From the NCBI RefSeq assembly GCF_012641395.1, contig NZ_JABAIH010000007.1, forward strand, positions 186,001 through 250,000: 64,000 nt of DNA, given 5' to 3'. The stretch comes from Rhizobium sp. P32RR-XVIII. Lineage in GTDB: Bacteria > Pseudomonadota > Alphaproteobacteria > Rhizobiales > Rhizobiaceae. A program made the position numbers and the translations under genes. Numbering within the stretch: the stretch's first letter is position 1; the number at the start of each line of letters is the position of its first letter. This document shows, piece by piece, positions 50,807-60,537 of the stretch. The notes under the pieces are model-generated. The model worked only from the letters and a program-made list of their open reading frames with translations, did not search any database and was not told where the DNA came from.

Positions 50807-51028
50807 ATGCAGCCAGCGGACAACGACAACACCGAAAGCCCGGTTACAGAAGGCGCTGCGCCAAACAAAGCCCTGTCGCCTGCTGCAAAGCGCGCGCTCG
50901 CGGAAGCGGAAGAACGGCGACGCAACGCCAAGCCTCTCGACCTTCCGCCCGAGATTGGCGGGCGAGGCGGCGCAGAGCCGGCCCGGTTCGGGGATTATGA
51001 AATCAACGGCCGCGCCATCGACTTCTAA
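50807..51028 (+). CDS. DUF1674 / succinate dehydrogenase assembly factor 4-like protein
   Basis: A 73-residue protein whose C-terminal half (DLPPEIGGRGGAEPARFGD then YEINGRAIDF) is the conserved DUF1674 block, related to mitochondrial SDHAF4 that assists flavinylated SdhA. The N-terminal half is charged and low in complexity. GAGAGG precedes ATG 50807. No sdh genes are nearby. The link to succinate dehydrogenase is from the family only. Confidence 0.82.
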   Translation: MQPADNDNTESPVTEGAAPNKALSPAAKRALAEAEERRRNAKPLDLPPEIGGRGGAEPARFGDYEINGRAIDF

Positions 51029-51077
51029 GTAAATATTCCTATTGACTTTGACATTGGATCGGAATTTACTCCTTTCT

Positions 51078-51524
51078 ATGCCCAAGATGCTCTTGATTCT
51101 CGCTAGTTTTACTGCGGCGTTCGTCGCCGAAGGACAAGCGCGCGATGAGATTTCGGGGCCGGTCGCTGCGGAGATCCTGCGCGTCATCGATGGCGATACG
51201 CTGCTTGTCGAGGCGCAGCCTTGGCCGCAGCAGAAGATGGAAGTCTATATGCGTATCCGCGGCATCGATACACCGGAGCTGCGCTCGAAATGCGAAAGCG
51301 TTCGCCAGGCGGGCCTCGAAGCGCAGCACGCGCTGGAAGAGCTCGCTGCCACATCACCCAGAATTCAGCTCACGCGCATTTCGGGGGACAAGTATTTCGG
51401 CCGCATCGTGGCCGACGTGACGCTCTCCGACGGCCGGAGCGTCGCCGATGATCTGCTCCTCGCCGGCCTTGCGCGGACCTATGACGGCGGGCGCAAGCCA
51501 CAGCAGGTTTGCACGACAGGTTAG
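51078..51524 (+). CDS. secreted thermonuclease-family (SNase-like) protein
   Basis: A 148-residue precursor with a signal peptide (MLLILASFTAAFVAEGQA, cleavage near residue 21) and an OB-fold nuclease domain: EILRVIDGDTLLVEAQ, YMRIRGIDTPELRSKCESV (the DTPE motif) and KYFGRIVADVTLSDGRSV with LLLAGLARTYDGG. Catalytic Arg/Glu equivalents appear to be present but the domain is short. The start may be ATG 51078 or 51087; no good ribosome site is seen for either. Probably acts on nucleic acids outside the cytoplasm. Confidence 0.8.
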   Translation: MPKMLLILASFTAAFVAEGQARDEISGPVAAEILRVIDGDTLLVEAQPWPQQKMEVYMRIRGIDTPELRSKCESVRQAGLEAQHALEELAATSPRIQLTRISGDKYFGRIVADVTLSDGRSVADDLLLAGLARTYDGGRKPQQVCTTG

Positions 51525-51600
51525 CTTGCCTCTGGTCTTCTGCCGTTTCCTTGTCATCGGATGCTCCTGCCGCCACATGGCGGCGGGAGCGCCTAAAAAT

Positions 51601-53562
51601 TTAGCCCGTCTTTTTCTGGTTATTCTGGCGATTGGTGATCAGATCGTCGACGACAGCAGGATCGGCGAGCGTCGACGTGTCGCCGAGCGAGCCGAAATCA
51701 TCCTCCGCGATTTTACGCAGGATGCGGCGCATGATCTTGCCGGAGCGAGTTTTCGGCAGGCCGGGGGCGAACTGGATTTTGTCCGGAGCCGCGATTGCGC
51801 CGATTTCCGCGCGGACGTGCTTCACAAGCTGCTGACGCAGGTCGTCGGAGCCTTCGCTGCCGGCCATCAGCGTCACGTAGCAGTAGATGCCCTGTCCCTT
51901 GATGGGATGGGGGTAGCCGACGACGGCAGCCTCCGAAACCAGATTATGCGACACCAGTGCTGATTCAACTTCGGCCGTGCCGAGACGGTGGCCGGAGACG
52001 TTCAGCACGTCATCGACACGTCCGGTAATCCAGTAATAACCGTCCTCGTCGCGGCGGCAGCCATCGCCGGTGAAATATTTGCCCTTGTATGTGGCAAAAT
52101 ACGTCTGGACGAAGCGCTTGTGGTCGCCATAGACCGTCCGCATCTGGCCCGGCCAGCTGTCAGCAATGCAGAGATTGCCGTCGGCGGGGCCTTCCAGCAG
52201 ATTGCCTTCATTGTCGACGAGCTCCGGCTTGACGCCGAAGAAGGGCCTGGTCGCCGAGCCGGGCTTCAGGTCGGTTGCACCGGGCAGCGGCGTGATGAGA
52301 ATGCCACCGGTTTCCGTCTGCCACCACGTGTCCACGATTGGGCAGCGTTGGTCGCCGACGACATTGTAGTACCACTCCCAGGCTTCCGGATTGATCGGCT
52401 CACCGACCGTGCCGAGCAGCCTGAGCGACGAACGCGACGAGCGCGTCACGAAATCATCGCCCGCCCCCATCAGCGCGCGGATTGCCGTCGGCGCCGTGTA
52501 GAAGATGTTGACCTTGTGCTTGTCGATCACTTCCCAGAAGCGGCCCTGGTCCGGAAAGGTCGGCACGCCTTCGAACATCAGCGTCGTCGCGCAATTCGAA
52601 AGCGGGCCGTAGACGATGTAGGAATGGCCGGTGACCCAGCCGACATCGGCCGTGCACCAGTAGATGTCGCCGGGATGATAATCGAAGACGTATTCATGCG
52701 TCATCGACGCATAGACGAGATAGCCTCCGGTGGTATGAAGCACTCCCTTCGGCTTGCCCGTGGAACCTGACGTGTAGAGGATGAAGAGCGGATCTTCCGC
52801 TTTCATTTTCACTGGCGGGCATTCTGCCTTCACCGTTGCCGCTTCCTGGTGATACCAGAGGTCACGGCCGGGCGCCCAGCCCGTCTTGCCGCCGGTGCGG
52901 CGCACGACAAGCACTTTGCTGACCTTTACATGGTGGCGCGCGGCGATATCGATGGCGGTGTCCGTGTTCTCCTTGAGGGGGATCGGCTTGCCACCGCGTA
53001 GACCTTCATCGCAGGTGATAACAAAGGTCGATTCGCAGTCGACAATGCGGCCGGCGAGCGCTTCCGGCGAAAAGCCGCCGAAGACGACGGAATGAACGGC
53101 GCCGATGCGCGAACAGGCGAGCATGGCGTAGGCCGCTTCCGGGATCATCGGCATGTAGATGGTGACGCGATCGCCCTTCTTGACGCCGTGCTTCTTCAGC
53201 ACATTCGCCATGCGGCAGACATGCTCGTAGAGCTCGTTATAGGTGATCTTCTTATCGATATACGGATTGTCGCCTTCGAAGATGATCGCGACCTGATTGC
53301 CGTGCGTCTTCAGATGGCGATCGATGCAATTGTAGGAGACGTTGGTCTGGCCGTCTTCGAACCACTTGATCGAGACCTTGCCAGTGAAGGAGGTGTTTTT
53401 AACCTTTGTATAAGGCTTGAACCAGTCGATGCGCTTGCCGTGCTTGCCCCAGAATTTATCCGGGTTCTCGATACTTTCCTTATACCACTTCTCGTACTTG
53501 TCCTTATCGACCAAGGCATGGCTCTTCACCGGCTTCGAAACCGGATAGGTCTTTTCCGACAT
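51601..53562 (-). CDS. acsA: acetyl-CoA synthetase (AMP-forming)
   Basis: Activates acetate to acetyl-CoA through an acetyl-adenylate. The 653-residue product is the usual length and has WFKPYTKVKNTSF, YMPMIPEAAYAMLACSRIGA, the AMP-binding P loop FILYTSGSTGKPKGVLHTTG, CTADVGWVTGHSYIVYGPL, the WWQTETGG core and the terminal PKTRSGKIMRRILRKIAE with the lysine that is acetylated in regulated Acs. AAGGAGGAG lies before the ATG. A hairpin without T tract follows the gene. Confidence 0.96.
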   Translation of the reverse strand: MSEKTYPVSKPVKSHALVDKDKYEKWYKESIENPDKFWGKHGKRIDWFKPYTKVKNTSFTGKVSIKWFEDGQTNVSYNCIDRHLKTHGNQVAIIFEGDNPYIDKKITYNELYEHVCRMANVLKKHGVKKGDRVTIYMPMIPEAAYAMLACSRIGAVHSVVFGGFSPEALAGRIVDCESTFVITCDEGLRGGKPIPLKENTDTAIDIAARHHVKVSKVLVVRRTGGKTGWAPGRDLWYHQEAATVKAECPPVKMKAEDPLFILYTSGSTGKPKGVLHTTGGYLVYASMTHEYVFDYHPGDIYWCTADVGWVTGHSYIVYGPLSNCATTLMFEGVPTFPDQGRFWEVIDKHKVNIFYTAPTAIRALMGAGDDFVTRSSRSSLRLLGTVGEPINPEAWEWYYNVVGDQRCPIVDTWWQTETGGILITPLPGATDLKPGSATRPFFGVKPELVDNEGNLLEGPADGNLCIADSWPGQMRTVYGDHKRFVQTYFATYKGKYFTGDGCRRDEDGYYWITGRVDDVLNVSGHRLGTAEVESALVSHNLVSEAAVVGYPHPIKGQGIYCYVTLMAGSEGSDDLRQQLVKHVRAEIGAIAAPDKIQFAPGLPKTRSGKIMRRILRKIAEDDFGSLGDTSTLADPAVVDDLITNRQNNQKKTG

Positions 53563-53773
53563 GGAACTCCTCCTTACAAAGACACGGCAGCGCGGTACCT
53601 GTCATTGGCATTCATAGCAGGTCAAAATCGCCCGGCAATTAGACAAAGGTCATTTCGTTACGCATCAATTGCAATTCCGCATCACTGCGGTTATATAGCG
53701 CCATATTTTCCGGACATTGTGGTTGATATCCACGGACCGCGGCACCGGCGCGGACGACAGAAGGACTATATCC

Positions 53774-54475
53774 ATGGCTCAACAGCTGCTCATGCCGAAG
53801 GCGACCGCTATCTGGCTTGTCGACAATACCGCCCTGTCTTTCGATCAGATCGCGCAGTTTTGCAAGTTGCACCCTCTCGAAGTCAAGGCCATTGCCGACG
53901 GCGAAGCCGCGCAGGGCATCAAGGGCCTCGACCCGATCGCGACCGGGCAGCTTTCCCGCGACGAAATCGCCCGTGCTGAAGCCAATCCGAACCACAAGCT
54001 GAAGCTTTCCGAGCCAAAGGTTCGCGTCCCGGAATCCAAGCGCCGCGGCCCGCGTTACACGCCGGTCTCCAAGCGTCAGGACCGCCCGAATGCCATTCTC
54101 TGGCTTGTCCGCAACCATCCGGAACTGAAGGATGCGCAGATTTCACGCCTCGTCGGCACCACCAAGTCGACGATCGAGCAGATCCGCGAGCGGACACACT
54201 GGAACTCGGCAAACCTGACGCCGATGGATCCGGTCACGCTCGGCCTCTGCAGCCAGATCGATCTCGATATGGAAGTGGAAAAAGCATCCAAGGGTCGGCC
54301 ACTGCCGACCGCTGCGGAACTCGGCGCAACATTGCAGTCTGCGCAGGAAACCGAGCGCCTTACTCCGAGCTTCGAGCGCGAGGAAGAGCGGGAGATCGAC
54401 GCCGATGCCGTCTTTGCCAAGCTCAAGTCGCTGAAGTCCGCTCCGAAGGACGAGGACGAGGACGATCAGTATTGA
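53774..54475 (+). CDS. trcR: cell-cycle transcriptional regulator TrcR (DUF1013)
   Basis: A 233-residue protein of the DUF1013/TrcR family, restricted to alphaproteobacteria, reported to associate with RNA polymerase and the CtrA network. Features: LLMPKATAIWLVDNTALSFD at the start, FCKLHPLEVKAIADGEAAQG, PNAILWLVRNHPELKDAQIS and the helix-turn-helix-like ISRLVGTTKSTIEQIRERTHW, then a variable acidic tail EDEDDQY. The ATG at 53774 has AAGGAC 8 bases upstream. Placed between two acyl-CoA synthetase genes; the function is from the family. Confidence 0.9.
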   Translation: MAQQLLMPKATAIWLVDNTALSFDQIAQFCKLHPLEVKAIADGEAAQGIKGLDPIATGQLSRDEIARAEANPNHKLKLSEPKVRVPESKRRGPRYTPVSKRQDRPNAILWLVRNHPELKDAQISRLVGTTKSTIEQIRERTHWNSANLTPMDPVTLGLCSQIDLDMEVEKASKGRPLPTAAELGATLQSAQETERLTPSFEREEEREIDADAVFAKLKSLKSAPKDEDEDDQY

Positions 54476-54498
54476 TTGTCTTTGACGATCAACACATT

Positions 54499-54528
54499 AG
54501 GCCCTGCGTAAGCGGGGCCTTTCTATTT
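54499..54528 (+). terminator. terminator after trcR
   Basis: A 9-bp stem with one wobble (54499-54507 with 54512-54520; GTAA loop) is followed by TTCTATTTCT, 23 bp after the trcR stop. It faces the convergent prpE gene. Confidence 0.7.
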
Positions 54529-54535
54529 CTGCGCT

Positions 54536-56446
54536 CTACATCGGCAGCGAACCGAACCCGCGCTTGCGCAGGGCTTCCGCGATTTCTTCGAGAATAGCTG
54601 GATCATCGATCGTCGCTGGCATTTTCCATGGAACGCCGTCGGCGATTTTCTGGATTGTGCCGCGAAGAATCTTGCCGGAGCGGGTCTTGGGAAGGCGGTC
54701 GACGGTTATTGCGGTCTTGAACGCGGCCACTGGGCCGATCACATCGCGGATCAGCTCCACGACCTCTGATTCGATGGCCGATGTTTCCCGTGAAACATTC
54801 TTCTTGAGGACCAGGAAACCGCAGGGTACCTGGCCCTTCAGCTGGTCGGCGATGCCGACCACCGCGCATTCGGCGACATCTGGATGTCTGGCGCAAACCT
54901 CCTCCATTGCTCCGGTCGACAGCCGGTGGCCGGCGCAGTTGATGATGTCATCGGTGCGCGCCATGATGAAGAGATAGCCATCTTCATCGATATAGCCGGC
55001 ATCCGCTGTTTTATAGTAACCGGGAAACTCAGCGAGGTAAGCTGAATGGAAGCGCTCGTCGGCTTTCCATAACGTGGGTAGGCAACCTGGGGGCAGAGGA
55101 AGCTTTACAACGATGTTTCCGAGTGTCCCCGGCGTAACCGCATGGCCGGCATCATCGAGAACGTGGATGCCGAAGCCGGGCATGGGCACCGATGGGGAAC
55201 CATGCTTCACCGGCAGGACCTCAACGCCCAACGGGTTCGCCACCATCGGCCATCCAGTTTCCGTCTGCCACCAATGATCGATCACGGGAACACCGAGCAT
55301 ACGCTCGGCCCACTTCAGTGTCTCCGGATCCGCCCGCTCCCCCGCCAGGAACAAGGCACGGAAATTCGGCATGGAATACGTCTTGATGTGAACGCCCTCG
55401 CTATCTTCGCGGCGAATGGCACGGAAGGCGGTGGGTGCAGTGAAAAGAACCCGGACATCATGCTCTGAAGCGATGCGCCAGAAGACGCCGGCATCCGGCG
55501 TGCCAACCGGCTTTCCTTCGAATATCACACTGGTGGCGCCCACCAGGAGCGGTGCATAGACGATGTAGGAATGACCGACGACCCAACCGATATCGGAAGC
55601 GGCCCAGAACACGTCGCCCTGCTTAATGCCGAAGATGTTCGCCATCGACCAGTGGAGGGCAACCATGTGGCCGCCATTGTCGCGCACAACGCCCTTCGGC
55701 TGGCCCGTCGTCCCGGATGTGTAGAGGATGTAGAGCTCGTCCGTTGCACTGACGGGGACGCACTCAACATTCACTCCGCGATTTCCCGCGACGGCAGCTT
55801 CGAAATCCTCGTCGCGACCATCGATCAGTTCGGCCACAAGCTGCGGCCTCTGCAAGACGAGACAATGGGCCGGCTTCAATTTCGCGATCGCAATCGCCTG
55901 ATCGACTAAGGGCTTGTAGGGAACCACCCGCCCCGGTTCGAGCCCGCAACTTGCCGTAATGATTAGTTTCGCTTCCGAATCGTCGATGCGCGCCGCAAGC
56001 TCATTTGCGGCAAAGCCGCCGAACACGACGGAATGGACCGCGCCGATGCGCGCGCAGGCAAGCATGGAAAAGACCGCTTGCGGCACCATCGGCATGTAGA
56101 TGATGACGCGGTCGCCTTTCGCGATCCCTCGTTGCCGCAGCGTCGCTGCAATGGCGGCCACTTCGACAAGGACTTCGTCATAGGTATATGCAGTCTTCGT
56201 ACCGCTAATCGGGCTATCGTAGATGAATGCGATATCGCCACCGCGGCCAGCCCGAACATGGCGGTCGAGGCAATTGTAGCAGGTATTGGTTTCGCCCCCG
56301 ACGAACCAGCGGCCATATGGACTGCCCGCTCGCGAAAAGGTCTGCTCTGGCTGTTTGAACCAGCTTATTTCCGCCGCCGCCTCACGCCAAAAGGCCTCCG
56401 GATCGTCCTTCCACCTGGCATAAGTCTGCCGATAGCCTCCCTGCAT
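54536..56446 (-). CDS. prpE: propionyl-CoA synthetase-type acyl-CoA ligase
   Basis: AMP-forming ligase that activates propionate (or a similar short acid) to its CoA ester. The 636-residue product is like AcsA but with the PrpE features: N-terminal WFKQPEQTF, NTCYNCLDRHV, ILYTSGTTGQPKGVVRDNGGH (P loop), GWVVGHSYIVYAPL, LFLAGERADPETLKWAER and IDHWWQTETGWPM; C-terminal PKTRSGKILRGTI. GGAGGAG lies before the ATG. A 15/16 parS match is inside the gene and encodes NVSRET. The substrate call rests on family resemblance. Confidence 0.85.
   Translation of the reverse strand: MQGGYRQTYARWKDDPEAFWREAAAEISWFKQPEQTFSRAGSPYGRWFVGGETNTCYNCLDRHVRAGRGGDIAFIYDSPISGTKTAYTYDEVLVEVAAIAATLRQRGIAKGDRVIIYMPMVPQAVFSMLACARIGAVHSVVFGGFAANELAARIDDSEAKLIITASCGLEPGRVVPYKPLVDQAIAIAKLKPAHCLVLQRPQLVAELIDGRDEDFEAAVAGNRGVNVECVPVSATDELYILYTSGTTGQPKGVVRDNGGHMVALHWSMANIFGIKQGDVFWAASDIGWVVGHSYIVYAPLLVGATSVIFEGKPVGTPDAGVFWRIASEHDVRVLFTAPTAFRAIRREDSEGVHIKTYSMPNFRALFLAGERADPETLKWAERMLGVPVIDHWWQTETGWPMVANPLGVEVLPVKHGSPSVPMPGFGIHVLDDAGHAVTPGTLGNIVVKLPLPPGCLPTLWKADERFHSAYLAEFPGYYKTADAGYIDEDGYLFIMARTDDIINCAGHRLSTGAMEEVCARHPDVAECAVVGIADQLKGQVPCGFLVLKKNVSRETSAIESEVVELIRDVIGPVAAFKTAITVDRLPKTRSGKILRGTIQKIADGVPWKMPATIDDPAILEEIAEALRKRGFGSLPM
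54782..54797. other. parS site (15/16) inside prpE
   Basis: TGTTTCCCGTGAAACA matches parS TGTTTCACGTGAAACA except for one base of the central palindrome. On the coding strand it reads through NVSRET, the same peptide parS encodes in rsmG. It lies 9.1 kb from the perfect site. Confidence 0.7.
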
Positions 56447-56528
56447 CTGCTCCTCCCCAGGACATGCAAGTTATCCTATCAATCTAGGGGAGGCAGGGCC
56501 GGAGAGAAAGCCCGACGAAAGGCGCGTA

Positions 56529-57188
56529 TCAGCGGGCGCCGAAGATGGCGGAGCCCACGCGGACGCTCGTGGCGCCGAAGGCGACCGCTGTTTCGTAGTC
56601 ACCGGACATGCCCATGGAGAGTTTCTCCACGCCAGATCTCGCGGCAAGCTTGGCCAGCAGGGCAAAATGCGGCCCAGGGTTTTCCTCGGCTGGCGGAATG
56701 CACATCAGTCCCTCAATCGAAAGACCGAGCTCGCTTCGGCAGAAATCGACAAACGCCGGCATATCGTTCGGAGCGATGCCGGCCTTTTGCGGCTCAAGCC
56801 CCGTATTCACCTGAACATAGAGGCGGGGGGTCTTCGCCTGCCGCTTCATTTCGCTAGCGAGCGCACGGGCGATCTTCTCGCGATCGACAGTTTCGATGAC
56901 ATCAAAAAGTGCAACGGCGTCGTCTGCCTTGTTTGATTGCAGGGGGCCGATGAGGTGTAGCTCAATGCCGGATGTCTCGGTCTTGAGTTCGGGCCATTTG
57001 CCCTGGCTCTCCTGGACGCGGTTCTCGCCGAAGATGCGCTGACCGGCTGCGATTGCTGGGCGAATAGCCTCTGCATCGAAGGTCTTTGACACGGCAACGA
57101 GCTGAACCGACCCAGCCGGGCGCCCGGATTGATGCTCTGCTGCCGCAATGCGAGAGCGCACCTCGTTCAACCGCTCTTGAAGTTCCAT
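56529..57188 (-). CDS. YggS/PROSC-family pyridoxal-phosphate homeostasis protein
   Basis: A 219-residue PLP-binding TIM-barrel protein that buffers free PLP and has no known catalysis. The PLP lysine is in VQLVAVSKTFDAEAIRPAI (near residue 35), then GQRIFGENRVQESQGKW, ELHLIGPLQSNKADDAV, VQVNTGLEPQKAGI, and SMGMSGDYETAVAFGATSVRVGSAIFG at the end. The ATG at 57188 starts the fold; a recognisable ribosome site is lacking. Single gene, divergent from leuS by 198 bp. Confidence 0.93.
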   Translation of the reverse strand: MELQERLNEVRSRIAAAEHQSGRPAGSVQLVAVSKTFDAEAIRPAIAAGQRIFGENRVQESQGKWPELKTETSGIELHLIGPLQSNKADDAVALFDVIETVDREKIARALASEMKRQAKTPRLYVQVNTGLEPQKAGIAPNDMPAFVDFCRSELGLSIEGLMCIPPAEENPGPHFALLAKLAARSGVEKLSMGMSGDYETAVAFGATSVRVGSAIFGAR

Positions 57189-57386
57189 CGTGTTAACCCG
57201 ACATGTCCGCGCAAGGAGAATGGCATGCACTAACCACGCATGGTGTTCTTGCCAAGACCTGTCTCTGTAAAAAGCGCTTTTGATGCCGCGGATCCGAGGT
57301 TTAGACGCCCGGAAAACTTGACGGTACGGCGGTTTCATGGTGAAGGTCACCACCAACCTCCCCTGATTTCCGGAAATTAGAATACC

Positions 57387-60017
57387 ATGGCCACCGAACG
57401 TTATAATCCGCGCGACGCCGAGCCCCGCTGGCAGCAAAAATGGAACGAGGCGAAGGTCTTTGAGACCGACAATGCCGATCCGCGCGAAAAATATTACGTG
57501 CTCGAGATGTTCCCCTATCCGTCGGGCCGTATTCACATGGGCCATGTTCGCAACTACGCGATGGGCGATGTTGTTGCCCGATACAAGCGAGCCCGGGGCT
57601 TCAATGTTCTGCATCCCATGGGCTGGGATGCTTTCGGAATGCCGGCTGAAAACGCAGCAATGGAGCGCGGCGTCCATCCGGGCGCCTGGACATACCAGAA
57701 CATCGCGTCGATGAGATCGCAGCTGAAGGCCATGGGCCTGTCACTCGATTGGAGCCGCGAATTCGCCACTTGCGACGTCGAGTATTACCAGCATCAGCAA
57801 CACCTTTTCCTGGATTTTCTGGAAAAAGGTCTGGTCTACCGCAAGCAGTCGAAGGTGAATTGGGACCCGGTCGACAATACCGTTCTCGCCAATGAACAGG
57901 TGATCGACGGCCGCGGCTGGCGCTCCGGCGCCCTCGTCGAACAGCGTGAACTGACGCAGTGGTTCTTCAAGATCACCGATTTCAGCGAGGAGCTGCTTGA
58001 CGCTCTGGACACACTCGACCAGTGGCCGGAGAAGGTTCGCCTGATGCAGAAGAACTGGATCGGTCGTTCCGAAGGAATGATGATCCGCTGGGAAATCGTA
58101 CCGCAGACGGCGCCGGCTGGCGAAACCGAAGTGACGGTTTACACGACGCGTCCGGACACGCTGTTCGGCGCGTCGTTCCTTGCGATTGCCGCCGACCATC
58201 CGCTTGCAAAGGAAGCTGCCGGACGGGATCCGGCAATCGAAGCCTTTTGCGAGGAATGCCGTCGGGTCGGCACATCGCTGGCAGCACTCGAGACGGCAGA
58301 GAAGAAGGGCATGGATACCGGTATCCGCGTCCGGCACCCGCTCGATCCCTCCTGGGAGCTTCCGGTCTATGTCGCCAACTTCGTGCTGATGGACTACGGC
58401 ACGGGCGCTATTTTCGGATGCCCTTCCGGCGACCAGCGCGACCTCGATTTCGCTCGTAAGTATGGCCTGCCCGTTGTTCCGGTTGTGATGCCGAAGGATG
58501 GCGATGCTGCGAGTTTCACCATCGGCGATACGGCCTACGACGGCGACGGCGTCATGATCAACTCGCGTTTCCTTGACGGCAAAACCACGGATGAGGCCTT
58601 CGATATCGTCGCCGATCGTCTGTCGAGCACGCTGCTCGGGAACGCACTTCAGGGCGAGCGCAAGGTTAATTTCCGGCTGCGCGACTGGGGTATTTCGCGG
58701 CAGCGCTATTGGGGCTGCCCGATTCCGGTCATCCATTGCGACGACTGTGGCGTCGTGCCGGTGCCGAAAAAGGACCTGCCTGTAAAGCTGCCGGCGGACG
58801 TTACGTTCGATCAGCCGGGTAACCCGCTCGACCGCCATCCGACCTGGCGGCACGTCGCCTGCCCGAGCTGTGGCAAGGATGCCCGGCGCGAAACGGATAC
58901 GATGGACACTTTCGTCGATTCAAGCTGGTACTTCACCCGCTTTACCGCCCCTTGGGAAGGGACGCCTACCAATGTGGCCGCAGCTAACCGCTGGCTCCCT
59001 GTCGACCAGTATATCGGCGGCATCGAGCACGCGATCCTGCATCTGCTCTACTCGCGTTTCTTTACGCGAGCGATGCGCGAAACCGGGCATGTGGATGTGA
59101 AGGAGCCGTTCAAGGGACTGTTTACTCAGGGCATGGTGGTGCATGAGACCTACAGCCGCAACTCTGGATTGGGGCGCGAATGGGTAGCACCGGCCGATAT
59201 CCGCATTGAAGAAGCCGATGGTAAACGGACCGCTTTCCTGCTGGAAAGCGGTGAGGAGGTCTCGATCGGCTCGATCGAGAAAATGTCCAAGTCCAAGAAG
59301 AACGTCGTCGATCCCGACGATATCATTGCCTCCTACGGCGCTGATACGGCGCGCTTCTTCGTTCTCTCAGACTCCCCGCCGGAACGCGACGTCATTTGGT
59401 CGGAAGCAGGGGTGGAAGGTGCGCACCGCTTCACACAGCGCCTGTGGCGCCTGATTTCCGAAGCATCGGGCGCTTTGGCCGGTGTCTCACCGCAGCCGGC
59501 AAAGGACGGCGAGGCGTTTTCGATTTCTCAGGCAGCCCACAAGACCTTGAATGCTGTGCAGAACGATTACGACAAGCTTTGGTTCAACAAGGCCGTCGCG
59601 CGGATTTACGAGCTGGTGAATGCCTTGGCAGGCCCGCTGACCAAGGTGGCGGCCGGCGAGGGCGACGCCGCCTATCGCTCGGCGGTTCGCAACGCGGCGG
59701 AGATTTTGGTTCAGCTCGTTGCACCGATGACGCCGCACCTGGCCGAAGAATGCTGGGCCGCACTCGGCAATAGTCAGATGCTCGCCCACGCTGCCTGGCC
59801 GGTTTATGACGACGCTCTGGTCAAGGATAATGAGGTCGTGCTGCCGGTTCAGATCAACGGCAAGAAGCGTGCTGAATTGACAATTTCTCGTGATGCAGAT
59901 CAGAATGCCGTTACGCAGGCAGTCTTGGAGCTCGACGCAGTTGTCAGCGCGATGAACGGTCAGACGCCGAAGAAAATTATTGTGGTTCCGCAAAGGATTG
60001 TGAACATTGTCGTTTGA
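57387..60017 (+). CDS. leuS: leucyl-tRNA synthetase
   Basis: Class I aminoacyl-tRNA synthetase charging tRNA-Leu. The 876 residues hold the HIGH-type motif MFPYPSGRIHMGHVRNY (residues ~35-51), the CP1 editing domain (~220-420, TRPDTLFGASFLAIAADHP), the KMSKS loop (KMSKSKKNVVDP), and the anticodon-binding domain at the C terminus ending with KIIVVPQRIVNIVV. Length is normal for bacterial LeuRS. lptE overlaps its 3' end by 11 bp, then holA follows, the standard rhizobial order. Confidence 0.97.
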   Translation: MATERYNPRDAEPRWQQKWNEAKVFETDNADPREKYYVLEMFPYPSGRIHMGHVRNYAMGDVVARYKRARGFNVLHPMGWDAFGMPAENAAMERGVHPGAWTYQNIASMRSQLKAMGLSLDWSREFATCDVEYYQHQQHLFLDFLEKGLVYRKQSKVNWDPVDNTVLANEQVIDGRGWRSGALVEQRELTQWFFKITDFSEELLDALDTLDQWPEKVRLMQKNWIGRSEGMMIRWEIVPQTAPAGETEVTVYTTRPDTLFGASFLAIAADHPLAKEAAGRDPAIEAFCEECRRVGTSLAALETAEKKGMDTGIRVRHPLDPSWELPVYVANFVLMDYGTGAIFGCPSGDQRDLDFARKYGLPVVPVVMPKDGDAASFTIGDTAYDGDGVMINSRFLDGKTTDEAFDIVADRLSSTLLGNALQGERKVNFRLRDWGISRQRYWGCPIPVIHCDDCGVVPVPKKDLPVKLPADVTFDQPGNPLDRHPTWRHVACPSCGKDARRETDTMDTFVDSSWYFTRFTAPWEGTPTNVAAANRWLPVDQYIGGIEHAILHLLYSRFFTRAMRETGHVDVKEPFKGLFTQGMVVHETYSRNSGLGREWVAPADIRIEEADGKRTAFLLESGEEVSIGSIEKMSKSKKNVVDPDDIIASYGADTARFFVLSDSPPERDVIWSEAGVEGAHRFTQRLWRLISEASGALAGVSPQPAKDGEAFSISQAAHKTLNAVQNDYDKLWFNKAVARIYELVNALAGPLTKVAAGEGDAAYRSAVRNAAEILVQLVAPMTPHLAEECWAALGNSQMLAHAAWPVYDDALVKDNEVVLPVQINGKKRAELTISRDADQNAVTQAVLELDAVVSAMNGQTPKKIIVVPQRIVNIVV

Positions 60018-60528
60018 TATCGCTTCCAAGCACGCACGCGGCGCCGCGATCACGCTCGTCCTTGCGTTTGCAGGCTTGCTTTCGGCCTGCCAGATCCAGC
60101 CGCTTTACTCGGAAACGTCGCCAGTGGCTGGCAAGCTCGCCTCCGTCGGCTTCTCGGACGCGACGAGCCGCGTTGGACAGGAGGTTCGCAACCATCTGAT
60201 ATTCTTGGCCACCCACGGCGCTGGCGAGGCCGTCAAACCGGCCTACGAAGCCGAACTGCAGGTACGCTCGGATGTTATCGATGCCCTTCTTGTCGAATCC
60301 TCCGACACGTCGCGTGCGGGCCGCGTGACGGTCAGCGTCGATTACACGCTGACCGCTACCGCCGACGGCAGGGTGATCAAGTCAGGCAACCGTTTCGCCA
60401 CCGCGTTGGTCGATTTCCCGAAACAGGAATTTGCCAAGCAACGGGCGATTCGTGACGGCGAAGATCGCGCGGCGCGTCAAGCTGCTGAATTCGTCGGCTT
60501 GGACATCGCCGGCGCGCTCGGCCGTTAA
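60007..60528 (+). CDS. lptE: LPS-assembly lipoprotein LptE
   Basis: Outer-membrane lipoprotein that plugs LptD and helps insert lipopolysaccharide. The 173-residue precursor has a lipoprotein signal with lipobox LLSAC (acylated Cys near residue 28), then QIQPLYSETSP, LQVRSDVIDALLV, VSVDYTLTATADG and RFATALVDFPKQEFAKQRAIRD as the LptE block. Start TTG at 60007 overlaps leuS by 11 bp. Sequence conservation in this family is low, so position between leuS and holA adds weight. Confidence 0.88.
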   Translation: MSFDIASKHARGAAITLVLAFAGLLSACQIQPLYSETSPVAGKLASVGFSDATSRVGQEVRNHLIFLATHGAGEAVKPAYEAELQVRSDVIDALLVESSDTSRAGRVTVSVDYTLTATADGRVIKSGNRFATALVDFPKQEFAKQRAIRDGEDRAARQAAEFVGLDIAGALGR

Positions 60529-60537
60529 GGTGCAGGC

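Noticed and set aside
51563..51590. 12-bp GC hairpin after acsA as intrinsic terminator
   Set aside because: A good stem but no T tract on either strand directly after it; not listed as a terminator.
56529..57677. Longer YggS-type product starting at 57677
   Set aside because: Extra N-terminal codons cross the leuS start on the other strand and have no homology; start at ATG 57188 fits the family length.
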